From assembly GCA_963793335.1 (NCBI GenBank), contig CAWBZS010000001.1, positions 620,001-684,000 of the forward strand: 64,000 nucleotides of DNA, read 5' to 3'. The stretch comes from Sva-07 sp963793335 (lineage in GTDB: Bacteria > Actinomycetota > Acidimicrobiia > Acidimicrobiales > Ilumatobacteraceae). Under the pieces are notes generated by a model. That model was not told the origin of the DNA, made no database searches, and worked only from the letters and a program-made list of their open reading frames with translations. This document shows, one piece after another, positions 29,807 through 39,308 of the stretch. How positions within the stretch are numbered: position 1 is the stretch's first letter; each line of letters opens with the position of its first letter. A program made the translations under genes and the position numbers.

Positions 29807-32800
29807 TCAGCTCAAGGCGGCGAGGGCGGCAGCGATCCGCTTCACGCTCGCTGACGGCTGGCCGGGACGCTTGACCACGAGCGGTTGCGCGAACGTCGCG
29901 ACTCGCAGATCCTCGAGCTGCCACCGCAGCTCGACGAGCGCCGGCGAGAGCTGCGCCGTGCCGGCAGCGTCGACGATCTCCTCGAAGCGTCGCTCGAGCG
30001 GTGTCACCTCCGCCATCCGGCGCTGATCTGCGACCTGAGCGCCGGCCAGGTGATCGAGACGATAGGAGATCGCTCGCACGTACCGCTCGAGGTCATCGAG
30101 CCGTTCCGCCCCGGCCCCCAATACGAAGCCCGAATGAACGAGCCGACCCAGGTGCCGGTTCGCATCCTCGACCGAGGGACGCAGCGCGTCGGCGCGCAGG
30201 GCGGCGAGCCGATCCGCGACAACACTCGACGCCGCCACCACCCGGGCAGCCTGGTGCAGCGCGTTCGCCGCCAGGCCCGGCGCGGCGTTGCGAACCTCCC
30301 GCTGCAATGCGGCGAAGTCGTCAGCAGTCCACGGCAGCGCGCCGTGATCGGTCATCACGCGATCGACCGCGGCGGCAACGCAGTCAGCGGCCAACGCTCC
30401 GAGTTCGATCGGTCCCGCGGCGATCGCCAGACGGTCGTCGTTCGACACCTTCCGCACGATCGACGACCGGGTTGGCGCTGCGGTGAGAATCAGCAACCGC
30501 CGCACCCCACCGCGCATCACCCGCGCTTGGAGCTCCGGCGTGGTGACCACCCGCAGGGCCACGCTGTCGCCGACATCCAGCAGCGCCGGGTACGCCTGCA
30601 CGTCGAGGTCCCGATCGCCCGACTCGATCACCTGGGGAAGGTCGCCGACATCCCAGTCGACGATCCCGCGACGTTCCTCGATCGGCGCAGCGGCTGCGAT
30701 CGACTCCCGGGCGACGCCCGCAAGCGACGACCGGATCGCCGCGAGATCGGTGCCGACCCCGTGCACCTCGCCGGTGTCATCCGACACCACGAAGTGCACA
30801 CGGAGATGGTCGGCCAGCACCGAGGGATCGAACGCAGACGCGTCGACGCGCACACCAGCGACGGACAGGAGCGCGTCCACCAGCCAGTCGACCAGCCGAG
30901 ATGCCGGAGCGGTTCCGCTCACCGGATCTTCGCCCGGCGCCGCATTCGGCAGCCGGGCGAGCACCTCGTCGATCGTGTCGCCGATCGGAGTGAGCCGACG
31001 GCGGACATCTTTCGGCAGCGAGCGGATCAGCGCGCCGACCACCGCGGCGCGATGTCCGGGGATCTGCCAGTCGAATCCATCGGGCGTCACCTGGTTGAGC
31101 CCGGCGAGCGGGACGTGGACGGTCACGCCGTCCAACGGTTCACCGGGCCCGTACTTGTACGTCAGCGGCAACTCGATCACGCTGGCGCCTCGCTGCTGCC
31201 GCCAGGTGTCGGGGTAGTCGGCGAGACGCACGCCATGGCTGCCGCCCGAGAGCACGTCGTCGGTGAGATCGAACAGGTCCGGCCGCATTCGGCGCTCGGT
31301 CTTCCACCACGTGTCGAAATGGCGAACCGATGTGACATCCGCGCCGACGCGGTCGTCGTAGAACTCGAACAGCGTCTCGTCGTCGATCAACTCCACCCGT
31401 CGCACCCGTGCCGCCATCCGCCGGAGCCGTTCGAGGAACTCAGCGTTTCGGCCGAGGAACGTCTGCCGCCCGATCCACGCCGTGTCGGCGATGTCACACT
31501 CGACGAGCGCCTTGGTGATGAACCAAGCCCGTGCGACGTCGGCGTCGACCCGGTCGTAGCCGATCGTACGGTCACTGACGATCGGGAGGCCGTACAGCGT
31601 GACCTGCTCGGTCGCGACCGCACGGCCACCCTTCGGGTCCCAGCGCAGGTTCTCGTAGGAGCGCTTGACGAGATGCGCCCCAGCCCGTTCAGCCCACGTG
31701 GGTTCGATCTTGGCCACGCGACGGGCATAGAGCTGGTTGGTCTCCACCAACTCCGCCGCCATCACCCACGGCACCGGCTTCCGAGTGAGCGCGGAGCCGG
31801 GGGCGATCACGAACCGGGATTGTCGTGCGCCGATGTACGCCCGGCTCTCGCGATCGCGCATCCCGATGTGCGACAGCAGTCCGGCGAGCACCGCCTGGTG
31901 GATGTGGTCGGGGTGCGACTGCTCGGTGGTCGGACGAATCTTCAGCTGCCCAGCGATGCGACGGAGCTGGCTGAAGAGATCCATCCACTCGCGAACCCGC
32001 AGGTAGTTGAGGTACTCCTTGCGGCACATCCGCCGAAACTGATTGCCCGACAGCTCGCGCTGCTTGGCGCGCAGATGATCCCAGAGCGCAACGATCGACA
32101 GCAGATCGGAACCGTCGACCTTGAAGCGATTGTGGAACTCGTTGGCCTGCTCGGGCTTGTCACGTGGCCGCTCTCGCGGGTCCTGGATCGACAACGCCGA
32201 TGCGATCACCAGCACCTCTCGCACGCAGCCGAGGCGATCGGCTTCGAGCACCATCCGGCCGAGGCGCGGATCGACCGGGAGACGCGCCAGTGACCGGCCG
32301 ACCTTCGTCAGTGTGCGCGGTCCATCCTTGATGCCATCGATCGGCATGTGCAGCGCGGCGAGTTCGTCGAGGAGGCCGTAGCCGTCGCGGATGGCGTGTC
32401 GGTCGGGCGGCTCGACGAACGGAAACCGGGCGACGTCGCCCAGCCCGATCGCCGTCATCTGCAGGATCACCGAGGCCAGGTTCGTCCGCAGGATTTCTGG
32501 GTCGGTGAACTCGGGCCGGGCGTCGAAGTCCTCCTCGTCGTACAGCCGGATGCAGATGCCCGGCGCCACACGACCGCATCGACCCGCCCGCTGGTTGGCC
32601 GAGGCCTGCGAGATCGCCTCGATCGGCAGACGCTGCACCTTGAGTCGTCGGCTGTACCGGGAGATCCGGGCGGTGCCGGTGTCCACCACGTACCGCACAC
32701 CAGGCACGGTCAGCGACGTCTCCGCAACGTTGGTTGCGAGCACGATCCGCCGCCCAGGTCCACCCATCGCGGGCCGCTCGAAGATCCTGTGTTGCTCGGG

Positions 32801-33655
32801 TGCCGCCAGACGGGCATACAGCGGGAGCACCTCGGTGTTGCGCAGCTCGAGGCGTCGCAGTGCGTCCGCGGTGTCGTGGATCTCCCGCTCGCCCGACAGG
32901 AACACCAGCACGTCCCCTGGCCCCTCGTGCGACAGCTCCTCGACGGCGTCGACGATGCCCTGGACCTGATCGCGATCGGCCACCTCCGGATCGTCGTCCA
33001 CCAACGGCCGGTACCGCATCTCCACCGGGAACGTCCGCCCGGTGACCTCGATCACCGGAACCTCGACCTCACCGTCGGCAAAGTGTTCGGCAAACCGGCC
33101 GGTGTCGATCGTGGCGCTCGTGACGATCACCTTCAGGTCCGGCCGCTTCACCAGCAACTGCTTGAGGTACCCGAGGATGAAGTCGATGTTGAGGCTGCGC
33201 TCGTGCGCCTCGTCGATGATGAGGGTGTCGTAGCGACGCAGCATCCGGTCGCGTTGGATCTCGGCGAGCAGAATGCCATCGGTCATCACCTTGATCAGGG
33301 TGGAATCGCTCACCTGGTCGGTGAATCGCACGGTGTAGCCGACATCGTCACCCAGCTGCGAGCCGAGTTCATCGGCCACCCGCTCGGCGATCGTGCGAGC
33401 GGCGACACGACGGGGCTGGGTGTGACCGATCATCCCGTCCACGCCGCGACCCGCCTCGAGGCAGAGCTTGGGAAGCTGCGTGCTCTTGCCCGACCCGGTC
33501 TCGCCGGCGACGATCACCACCTGGTGATCGCGGATCGCCGCCAGCAACTCGTCGCGACGCTCCGTGATCGGCAGCGTCTCCGGGTACGTCAGCCGACCAC
33601 CGCTGACGATCGCGTCCGCAGCGGCGCGTCGGGGGTCGGTCGTGGTGGCTGACAT
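29807..33655 (-). CDS. hrpA: DEAH-box ATP-dependent RNA helicase
   Basis: 1282 residues, matching full-length HrpA (about 1300). Motifs in order: GETGSGKSTQLPKL (Walker A), DEAHERSLNIDF, SATIDTGRF (motif III), LVFLSGEREI, TNVAETSLTVPG (motif V), QRAGRCGRVAPG (motif VI). HA2 and OB-like domains follow, then the long C-terminal HrpA-specific DUF3418 region. It unwinds or remodels RNA using NTP; HrpA acts on stalled ribosomes and some mRNAs in other bacteria. Start ATG 33653-33655 lies right before the nucleotide-binding domain. It is divergent from the efflux pump gene. Confidence 0.95.
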   Translation of the reverse strand: MSATTTDPRRAAADAIVSGGRLTYPETLPITERRDELLAAIRDHQVVIVAGETGSGKSTQLPKLCLEAGRGVDGMIGHTQPRRVAARTIAERVADELGSQLGDDVGYTVRFTDQVSDSTLIKVMTDGILLAEIQRDRMLRRYDTLIIDEAHERSLNIDFILGYLKQLLVKRPDLKVIVTSATIDTGRFAEHFADGEVEVPVIEVTGRTFPVEMRYRPLVDDDPEVADRDQVQGIVDAVEELSHEGPGDVLVFLSGEREIHDTADALRRLELRNTEVLPLYARLAAPEQHRIFERPAMGGPGRRIVLATNVAETSLTVPGVRYVVDTGTARISRYSRRLKVQRLPIEAISQASANQRAGRCGRVAPGICIRLYDEEDFDARPEFTDPEILRTNLASVILQMTAIGLGDVARFPFVEPPDRHAIRDGYGLLDELAALHMPIDGIKDGPRTLTKVGRSLARLPVDPRLGRMVLEADRLGCVREVLVIASALSIQDPRERPRDKPEQANEFHNRFKVDGSDLLSIVALWDHLRAKQRELSGNQFRRMCRKEYLNYLRVREWMDLFSQLRRIAGQLKIRPTTEQSHPDHIHQAVLAGLLSHIGMRDRESRAYIGARQSRFVIAPGSALTRKPVPWVMAAELVETNQLYARRVAKIEPTWAERAGAHLVKRSYENLRWDPKGGRAVATEQVTLYGLPIVSDRTIGYDRVDADVARAWFITKALVECDIADTAWIGRQTFLGRNAEFLERLRRMAARVRRVELIDDETLFEFYDDRVGADVTSVRHFDTWWKTERRMRPDLFDLTDDVLSGGSHGVRLADYPDTWRQQRGASVIELPLTYKYGPGEPLDGVTVHVPLAGLNQVTPDGFDWQIPGHRAAVVGALIRSLPKDVRRRLTPIGDTIDEVLARLPNAAPGEDPVSGTAPASRLVDWLVDALLSVAGVRVDASAFDPSVLADHLRVHFVVSDDTGEVHGVGTDLAAIRSSLAGVARESIAAAAPIEERRGIVDWDVGDLPQVIESGDRDLDVQAYPALLDVGDSVALRVVTTPELQARVMRGGVRRLLILTAAPTRSSIVRKVSNDDRLAIAAGPIELGALAADCVAAAVDRVMTDHGALPWTADDFAALQREVRNAAPGLAANALHQAARVVAASSVVADRLAALRADALRPSVEDANRHLGRLVHSGFVLGAGAERLDDLERYVRAISYRLDHLAGAQVADQRRMAEVTPLERRFEEIVDAAGTAQLSPALVELRWQLEDLRVATFAQPLVVKRPGQPSASVKRIAAALAALS

Positions 33656-33732
33656 GGCGGCTTCGACCGATCAGCCTGGCACCGCGATCCTCGCATCGCG
33701 CGCTCGGGTGCTCGGCCGGTGGGCGGCGCGCG

Positions 33733-33738
33733 TAGGTT
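33733..33738 (+). promoter_or_regulatory. -10 box TAGGTT, leaderless promoter of the DHA2 transporter
   Basis: TAGGTT is eight bases before GTG 33747, which decides this start over upstream in-frame ATGs inside the divergent helicase promoter region. Confidence 0.55.
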
Positions 33739-33746
33739 CGGAGCCT

Positions 33747-35177
33747 GTGACGTACCAGTCCAAGGTGATGACCGTCTACATCCTCGGGCTGTTCATGACG
33801 ATCATCGACGGCACGATGGTCAACGTCGCACTGCCGACGATGGCGGATGACTTCGACGTCCCGACGACCGACATCGAATGGGTCGCCGTCGGCTACCTCC
33901 TCACCTACGCCGCGGTGATCCCCGCGGCCGGCTGGCTCGGCGACCGGTTCGGAACCAAGCGGGTCTTCGTGACCGCGTTGATCGCGTTCGTCGCCACGTC
34001 GCTGCTCTGCGGTATGGCGCAGACCCTCGATCAGTTGATCGTTTTCCGCCTCCTGCAGGGCCTCGGCGCCGGACTGGTCACCCCGATCGGCGGCGCGATG
34101 CTCTACCGGGCGTTTCCGATGGCGGACCGTGCCAAGGCTGCGATCGGTGTGCTCAGCGTTGCGGTGATCGCACCGGCGATCGGGCCGATGCTCGGCGGGA
34201 TCCTCGTCGACACGGTCTCGTGGCACTGGATCTTCCTCATCAACGGCCCGATCGGCGCAGTCGCCATTCTGCTGGCCGCGACGTGGCTCGAGGAGACCAA
34301 GCACGAGACACCCGGCCGCTTCGACGTCGCCGGGTTCATCCTGTCCGGCGGAGCGGTCGGCATCCTCCTCTACACGCTCTCGATCGGCCCCGAGCGAGGA
34401 TGGTTCTCGCCGTACACGATCACGTTCGCTGCCGTCGGCATCGCCATGGCCACGGCACTCGTCGTGATCGAGTTGCGGATCCCCGAGCCGATCCTCACCC
34501 TGCGGCTGTTCAAGGACCGGCTGTTCCGCACGATCAACGTGTCGGCCTCGATGGTGTACGCCGGGTTCTTCGGCATGATCTTCGTGCTCCCGCTCTACCT
34601 GCAGAGTCTGCGGGGCTACAGCGCGTTCGAGAGCGGCCTCGCCCAGTCGCCGCAGGCAGTCGGGGTGTTCCTCGTGTCGAACCTGCTCGGCAAACGGCTC
34701 TACCGATTGGTCGGGCCGCGCCGCCTGATGGTGGTCGGCACCGCCCTGACCGCCGGCGCGACCTGCCTGTTCGCCACCGCCGACCTGTCCACGCCGCTGT
34801 CGACGATCGCGACCTTCGCGTTCATCAGGGGGCTGTCGGTGGGGATGGTGTTCGTGTCGATCCAGACCGCTGCGTACGCCACGACGTCGATGGCCGACAC
34901 CGGCCGGGCGACGAGTCTGTTCAACACCCAACGCCAGGTGTCATACGCAACAGGCGTGGCGCTGGCGGCCACCGTGATTGCGGCGATCCTGCCCGCCGGC
35001 GGCGACGCCGCAGCCGCCGCCGACCGGCTCAGCGCGTACCAGGGCGGCTTCCTCGCTGTCGGGCTGATCATGGTGCCAGCGATCTTCGTCGCGTGGTTCA
35101 TCGACGACGACGACGTCGCCGAGACCCGGGGACTGGCGCAGGTGACGTCGACGCAGGCACAGCGCGCCTCGACCTGA
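33747..35177 (+). CDS. DHA2-family (EmrB/QacA-like) MFS efflux pump
   Basis: 476 residues with 14 predicted transmembrane helices, the DHA2 number. Family motifs: TIIDGTMVNVALPTMADDF in helix 1 (motif D1), GWLGDRFGTKRVF (motif A), FRLLQGLGAGLVTPIGGAML (motif B), and APAIGPMLGGILVDTVSWHW (motif C, drug antiporter). It is expected to export hydrophobic drugs or metabolites with the proton gradient. GTG 33747 was chosen from the leaderless -10 box. No regulator gene is adjacent. A REP-like repeat follows the stop. Confidence 0.9.
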   Translation: MTYQSKVMTVYILGLFMTIIDGTMVNVALPTMADDFDVPTTDIEWVAVGYLLTYAAVIPAAGWLGDRFGTKRVFVTALIAFVATSLLCGMAQTLDQLIVFRLLQGLGAGLVTPIGGAMLYRAFPMADRAKAAIGVLSVAVIAPAIGPMLGGILVDTVSWHWIFLINGPIGAVAILLAATWLEETKHETPGRFDVAGFILSGGAVGILLYTLSIGPERGWFSPYTITFAAVGIAMATALVVIELRIPEPILTLRLFKDRLFRTINVSASMVYAGFFGMIFVLPLYLQSLRGYSAFESGLAQSPQAVGVFLVSNLLGKRLYRLVGPRRLMVVGTALTAGATCLFATADLSTPLSTIATFAFIRGLSVGMVFVSIQTAAYATTSMADTGRATSLFNTQRQVSYATGVALAATVIAAILPAGGDAAAAADRLSAYQGGFLAVGLIMVPAIFVAWFIDDDDVAETRGLAQVTSTQAQRAST

Positions 35178-35198
35178 CACCGCCCTGCCGCTGAGCGG

Positions 35199-35275
35199 CA
35201 TCTGCGCCACGGGCGTCCCGCAGTGCGCGACGTATCCGGCGCAGATCGAGCGGAGGGACCTCCTCGGCGCAGATT
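35199..35275. repeat. REP-like palindromic repeat, family 1, copy 1
   Basis: TCTGCGCCAC at 35201-35210 pairs with GTATCCGGCGCAGATC near 35233-35247, and a third half-site GGCGCAGATT ends at about 35275. It lies 22 nt downstream of the transporter stop. It is one of six intergenic copies in the window. Confidence 0.75.
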
Positions 35276-35279
35276 GCGG

Positions 35280-36464
35280 TCAGCAGGCTCGGCGTGTGGC
35301 AGCACGTACGGCGGCCCCACCGAGGCGGAGCATCTTGGTGTCGCCGAACGGCGTACCGCCCACCTGATTGAGCGTCATCGCCATCGCCAGGCCCGACTCG
35401 GGGTCGCCCCAGGCACCCGAGCCGCCGAACCCGAAGTGTCCGAACGCCTTCGGCAACAGCCCCTTGGTGGTGCCGATGACGTGGTAGCCGAGGCGCCAGC
35501 GCATGTTGAACAGCACCGCTGCGTCACGGCCGACCTTGTCGCCCGTGAGTCCATCGCCGGTCGTCTGGATGCGCGTCGCCTCGCGCATCGTGTCGGCGGA
35601 CACGAGTGGTGGACCATCGAAGTCGTCGGGCGTTGCGAGTGCGGCGTACATCCGAGCGAGCGATCGTGCGGTGAAAACACCATTGGCAGCAGGGATCTCG
35701 CCGTCGTGAATCCGCTCGGTCTGCGCGATGTCGACGAGGTCGTCGACGACGAGTGCGTTGTAGAGCGGCCGATACCGATCGAATCTGGACACCCACTGCA
35801 CGGTCTTGAACAGACGCTGAAGTGCCTTTGGATCCACGAGTTGGTGAGCGATCCGACTGCGGACGTCCGGCGGTGCCCCGATGTGCATGTCGGCGACGCC
35901 GAGCGGTTCGACGATCTCACGCTGCAGGTTCTGATCCACCGTGAGCCCCGTCACCCGCCGGATCACTTCACCGACGAGGTACCCATACGTGAGCGCGTGG
36001 TAGCCGGACCGGGACCCGATGTCCCACGCCGGTGTGGCGTCGGCCAACAGACTGGTCATCTGCTCCCAGTCGAGCAACTGCTCGGTGGACCCGACCAGGG
36101 CGCGCACGTCGTGCAGCGCTGCCTGGTGGTCGAGCAGTTGACGCAGGGTGATCAACTCCTTGCCGGCGGTGGCGAACTCGGGCCAGTACGTGGCCACCGG
36201 TTCGTCGTACTCGAGCAGCCCTCGATCGACCAACCGATGCACGATCGTGGCGACCACACCCTTCGTCGTCGAGAAGCTCATCGACATCGTGTCGCTGGTC
36301 CACGGCGTGCCGATGGCGTCACGCACGCCGGTCCAAGCATCGACCACGAGTTCACCGTGGTGGTAGACGGCAACCGCCATGCCTCCCTTGGCCGACTTCT
36401 TCGACATCAACTGCTGCACCTTCTCGGTGACCGGGGCGAAGTCAGGGTGTACGAAACCTTCCAT
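35280..36464 (-). CDS. Serine hydrolase of the beta-lactamase/class C family
   Basis: 394 residues. The SxxK nucleophile motif is Ser65-Thr-Thr-Lys68 in SFSTTKGV; the YxN-like tyrosine sits in YHALTYGYLVGEVI, and FGFGGSGAWGDPE near the C-terminus fits the HxG/KTG-like strand. Family members (EstB, LACTB-like) are esterases or D-amino-peptidases. No signal peptide is visible, so it is probably cytosolic. GGAAGGA lies immediately before the ATG at 36462-36464. Confidence 0.88.
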   Translation of the reverse strand: MEGFVHPDFAPVTEKVQQLMSKKSAKGGMAVAVYHHGELVVDAWTGVRDAIGTPWTSDTMSMSFSTTKGVVATIVHRLVDRGLLEYDEPVATYWPEFATAGKELITLRQLLDHQAALHDVRALVGSTEQLLDWEQMTSLLADATPAWDIGSRSGYHALTYGYLVGEVIRRVTGLTVDQNLQREIVEPLGVADMHIGAPPDVRSRIAHQLVDPKALQRLFKTVQWVSRFDRYRPLYNALVVDDLVDIAQTERIHDGEIPAANGVFTARSLARMYAALATPDDFDGPPLVSADTMREATRIQTTGDGLTGDKVGRDAAVLFNMRWRLGYHVIGTTKGLLPKAFGHFGFGGSGAWGDPESGLAMAMTLNQVGGTPFGDTKMLRLGGAAVRAATRRAC

Positions 36465-36505
36465 GGGTCCTTCCTATCGTCACTCCTGCGCTGTCATCGG
36501 GCACC

Positions 36506-36527
36506 GTGCCGTGCCGTGCCGTGCCGT
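36506..36527. repeat. GTGCC pentanucleotide microsatellite
   Basis: Four perfect GTGCC units plus GT lie directly before the stop codon of the LURP-one gene (stop at 36527-36529 on +). Length change here would not alter the protein upstream of the stop. Confidence 0.7.
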
Positions 36528-37030
36528 CAATCGTGCGCCAACGAGTCGACGGCCACGGTGACAGCGAGCAGCAGCACGGTGTCCGCATCCTCGTCCATCT
36601 CGACGCCGTAGGTGTCGCGCACACGGAACCACTTCTTGGAGATCGTGGCGACCCGGTCACCGTGACACTCGATCTCGTACTCGTGATCGACGATGTTGCC
36701 GTGCACCTTCAGGTCGCGCCCGTCATCGACCTCGACATGGAACCGGTCGCGAAGTCCGACGAGTGCCTTCTTGACGGTTGCGTCGCGTCCGCCGACGTCG
36801 ATCTTGATCGCGTCACGGACGGAGAGCACCCGTTCCCGGATCGTGGCCACCCGACTTCCGTGGACGTCTTCGAGCACCCACGTGTCGCGCGCCCGAGCGA
36901 CCTTGCCGTTGACTTTGAATCGCCGATCGCCGTTGTCGTCTTCGATCCAGTAGTCGTCGCCGATGGCGACGAGGCGCTGACGCATCATGAACCGCTCGGT
37001 CGAGTCCTGGTGTCGTCTGCGGAACGCCAT
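36527..37030 (-). CDS. LURP-one-related (Tubby-like fold) protein
   Basis: 167 residues. The repeating strand pattern (YWIEDDNGDRRFKVNGK, DTWVLEDVHGSRVATIRER, DRFHVEVDDGRDLKVHGNIV, YEIECHGDRVATISKKWF) is the LURP-one/scramblase-like beta-barrel signature, complete in length. Bacterial members have no proven role; membrane-lipid or ligand binding is suggested for the fold. ATG 37028-37030 has GGAGAGG a few bases upstream. The divergent gap to the broken channel gene contains a palindrome at 37051-37069. Confidence 0.82.
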   Translation of the reverse strand: MAFRRRHQDSTERFMMRQRLVAIGDDYWIEDDNGDRRFKVNGKVARARDTWVLEDVHGSRVATIRERVLSVRDAIKIDVGGRDATVKKALVGLRDRFHVEVDDGRDLKVHGNIVDHEYEIECHGDRVATISKKWFRVRDTYGVEMDEDADTVLLLAVTVAVDSLAHD

Positions 37031-37331
37031 GTGAGCCTCTCCAGTCGTTGCGATCGGACCGGCCGATCGATCCGGACCCGCCTCGCCATCATCGCCGAGC
37101 GCAGCGGACCTGGCCTCATCCGATCCGGGCGATTCTCCTCACCGCTGAATGCTCCGATGTGGCCGTGACGGCATGCGGACTCCAACCGCCTAGGGTGAGG
37201 CGTTCGATATGGACCGCAGCACCGAGAACGGACGACACCTCCCTCGTCGACCTGGTCGACGGGATGGGGGCACCTCAGTCGAGAGCAAGCCTGCAGCACG
37301 ATGTGGCCCCGCGTGCCGAGGTCCCCACCCG
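37031..37331. other. Divergent intergenic region with a palindrome and a possible small ORF
   Basis: CGATCGG-N5-CCGATCG at 37051-37069 is a perfect 7-bp inverted repeat and a candidate operator for either flanking gene. A plus-strand frame reads DDTSLVDLVDGMGAPQSRAS and ends in TGA at 37333-37335, overlapping the ATG of the channel remnant (37332). Its upstream part has no protein-like start, so it may be another damaged gene. TAGGGT at 37191-37196 could be a -10 box. Confidence 0.35.
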
Positions 37332-37806
37332 ATGAGAGCCATCCGAAGCTCCTACCGGCGGTTCCAAGCCGACCCCTCATCGGCGAGGCCGCTGTTGCCG
37401 TCATCGTCAGCGTGACGGCCTCGGTCGTCCTGGTCGGCGCCCTCCTGATGTGGGTCTTGGACCACGACAGCTACCCGTCCTACCCGGAGGCGATTTGGTT
37501 CATCCTGCAGACGGTGACCACGGTCGGCTACGGCGACACGACCCCGACGAGCATGATCGGACGAACCGTGGCGGCAGTGGTGATGCTCACCGGAATCGCG
37601 CTCATCACCGTCGATGACCGCCGCGAATCACATCGTCGTTCATCGAGGCCGCACGCGTCCGCTCTGCACAGTTCCAGGCCGAAGCGGCCGCCCGAGAACC
37701 AAATCCGTTCGACCGATTGGAAGCATCCCTCGAGGAGATCTCACGACGCCTCGAGCGCCTCGAATCACAACCTGGCCCCGACGACGACGATCGACCGGAG
37801 CAATGA
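37332..37806 (+). pseudogene. Two-TM potassium channel (Kv/KcsA-like), three single-base frame breaks
   Basis: Joined frames give MRAIRSSYRRFQADP, then LIGEAAVAVIVSVTASVVLV, a pore loop with the selectivity filter TVTTVGYGDTTPT, a second helix ending VVMLTGIALITV, and a cytosolic coiled-coil tail (FDRLEASLEEISRRLERLE) ending at TGA 37804-37806. Three changes are needed to read it through: one missing C in 37373-37376, one extra A near 37614 and one extra A near 37626-37627. With those repaired the protein is a normal short ion channel. The next gene shares the frame of the middle section, which creates a misleading long ORF. Confidence 0.75.
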
Positions 37807-37888
37807 GCGACGTCTCCGACCAACGTCCCTGGTCGAACCATTCCGTGACGGACGACACTGGTGCCACCCCCAACACGATCGGGCACCG

Positions 37889-39304
37889 ATGCACTACGAA
37901 CGACTGACCGCCGCGGACGCGGTGTTCCTGCGAATCGAAACACCCCACGAACCTCAGCATGTCGGCTCGCTCTCGGTGATCGATGGCGCACCGCTGCGCG
38001 ACGGCGACGGCAGGGTTCGATTCGACGAACTCCAGGAGCACGTCGAGCGACGGCTGCATCGCGTCCCGCGCATGCGCCAACGCGTGATGGACGTGCCGTA
38101 CAACCAGGCCCGACCGGTGTGGATCGACGACGACCACTTCGACATCGAGCACCATGTGCGCCTGACTGCACTCCCCCACCCCGGCGACGACGATCAACTC
38201 GCCACGCTGATGGGTCGTCTGCAGGCGCTGCCGTTGGATCGCTCCCGCCCGCTGTGGGAGATGTGGTTCGTCGACGGTCTCGAAAACGGCAACGTCGGGC
38301 TGATCATCAAGGTCCACCATGCGCTGGGCGACGGGATGGCCAACGTCGACCTGGCCATGGCCCTGGTCGACCTCGAAGCCGATCCAGCGCCCGACGAGCC
38401 GGCACCCGCCTGGACGCCTCGCCCCGCACCGTCACCCAACGACCTGCTCGGCGAGGCCGTACGAGAACAGATCACGCGCCCGACGCGCATCGCCCGCACC
38501 GCTGCCGCCACCCTGCGCGATCCGCGCCCGACGATCGAGGCAGCTGTCAACGTCGGGCGAACCGTGGCGAGCTTTCTCTCGAAGCCGGCGCCCGCCCCGT
38601 GGAACGTTCCGGTCGGCTCGCACCGGCGATGGGTGAGCGCATCGGTGCCGCTCGCCGGCGTCCGCAAGGTGCGAAAGCAGCACGACGCGACGATCAACGA
38701 CGTCGTCTTGGCAGCCTGCAGCGGCGCACTCCGCACGTTCCTGCTCGACCACGGCGACGGCGACATCGAGCATCGCGTGATCAAAGCCATGGTGCCGGTG
38801 TCGCTGCGAGGCACAGATCAGCGCGGCGACACCCTCGGCAACCTCGTGTCGTTGATCGTCGTCGATCTTCCGGTCGACGAGGCCGACCCCGTCGAACGGC
38901 TCCACCGGATTCACGCGATCACCGGTGACTTGAAGGACTCGAGCCTCGTCGACGGTGCGCACAGAATCCTCGAGATCGCGGACGCGATCACCCCGGTTGC
39001 GGGTCCGCTGACGCGCTATGTCAGTCGCACGATTCCGATGAACCTGGTGATCACCAACGTTCCCGGCCCGCCGATCCCGCTGTACCTGCGCGGCGGGCGT
39101 CTGTTGCGCGTCTTCCCATACGTCGAGGTGATCGACAACGAAGGCCTCACGATCGCGGTCGTGTCGTACGACGACCAACTCCACTTCGGCATCACCGCCG
39201 ATCGCGACGTGATGACTGACCTCGCCGACATCGCCGCCTCGATCGAGCAGGAGTTCGCAGTGCTCGCCGGCCAGCGATCCGCGAAGCGCCGGCGGCCACA
39301 ATGA
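37889..39304 (+). CDS. WS/DGAT-family O-acyltransferase (wax ester/triacylglycerol synthase)
   Basis: 471 residues, standard for the family. It transfers an acyl group from acyl-CoA to diacylglycerol or a fatty alcohol at the membrane. The catalytic HHxxxDG motif is HHALGDG at 143-149, and the C-terminal motif NLVITNVPGPPIPLYLRG is intact. ATG 37889 places the N-terminal ADAVFLRIE motif correctly. It is followed after 4 nt by an enoyl-CoA hydratase gene, so fatty acid turnover and storage are probably linked here. Mycobacteria and related actinobacteria carry many paralogs. Confidence 0.92.
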   Translation: MHYERLTAADAVFLRIETPHEPQHVGSLSVIDGAPLRDGDGRVRFDELQEHVERRLHRVPRMRQRVMDVPYNQARPVWIDDDHFDIEHHVRLTALPHPGDDDQLATLMGRLQALPLDRSRPLWEMWFVDGLENGNVGLIIKVHHALGDGMANVDLAMALVDLEADPAPDEPAPAWTPRPAPSPNDLLGEAVREQITRPTRIARTAAATLRDPRPTIEAAVNVGRTVASFLSKPAPAPWNVPVGSHRRWVSASVPLAGVRKVRKQHDATINDVVLAACSGALRTFLLDHGDGDIEHRVIKAMVPVSLRGTDQRGDTLGNLVSLIVVDLPVDEADPVERLHRIHAITGDLKDSSLVDGAHRILEIADAITPVAGPLTRYVSRTIPMNLVITNVPGPPIPLYLRGGRLLRVFPYVEVIDNEGLTIAVVSYDDQLHFGITADRDVMTDLADIAASIEQEFAVLAGQRSAKRRRPQ

Positions 39305-39308
39305 ACGG

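Noticed and set aside
37301..39304. A 667-residue fusion of a potassium channel with an acyltransferase
   Set aside because: The middle 90 residues are an out-of-frame reading of the channel tail. The channel has its own stop at 37806 and the acyltransferase a good start at 37889.
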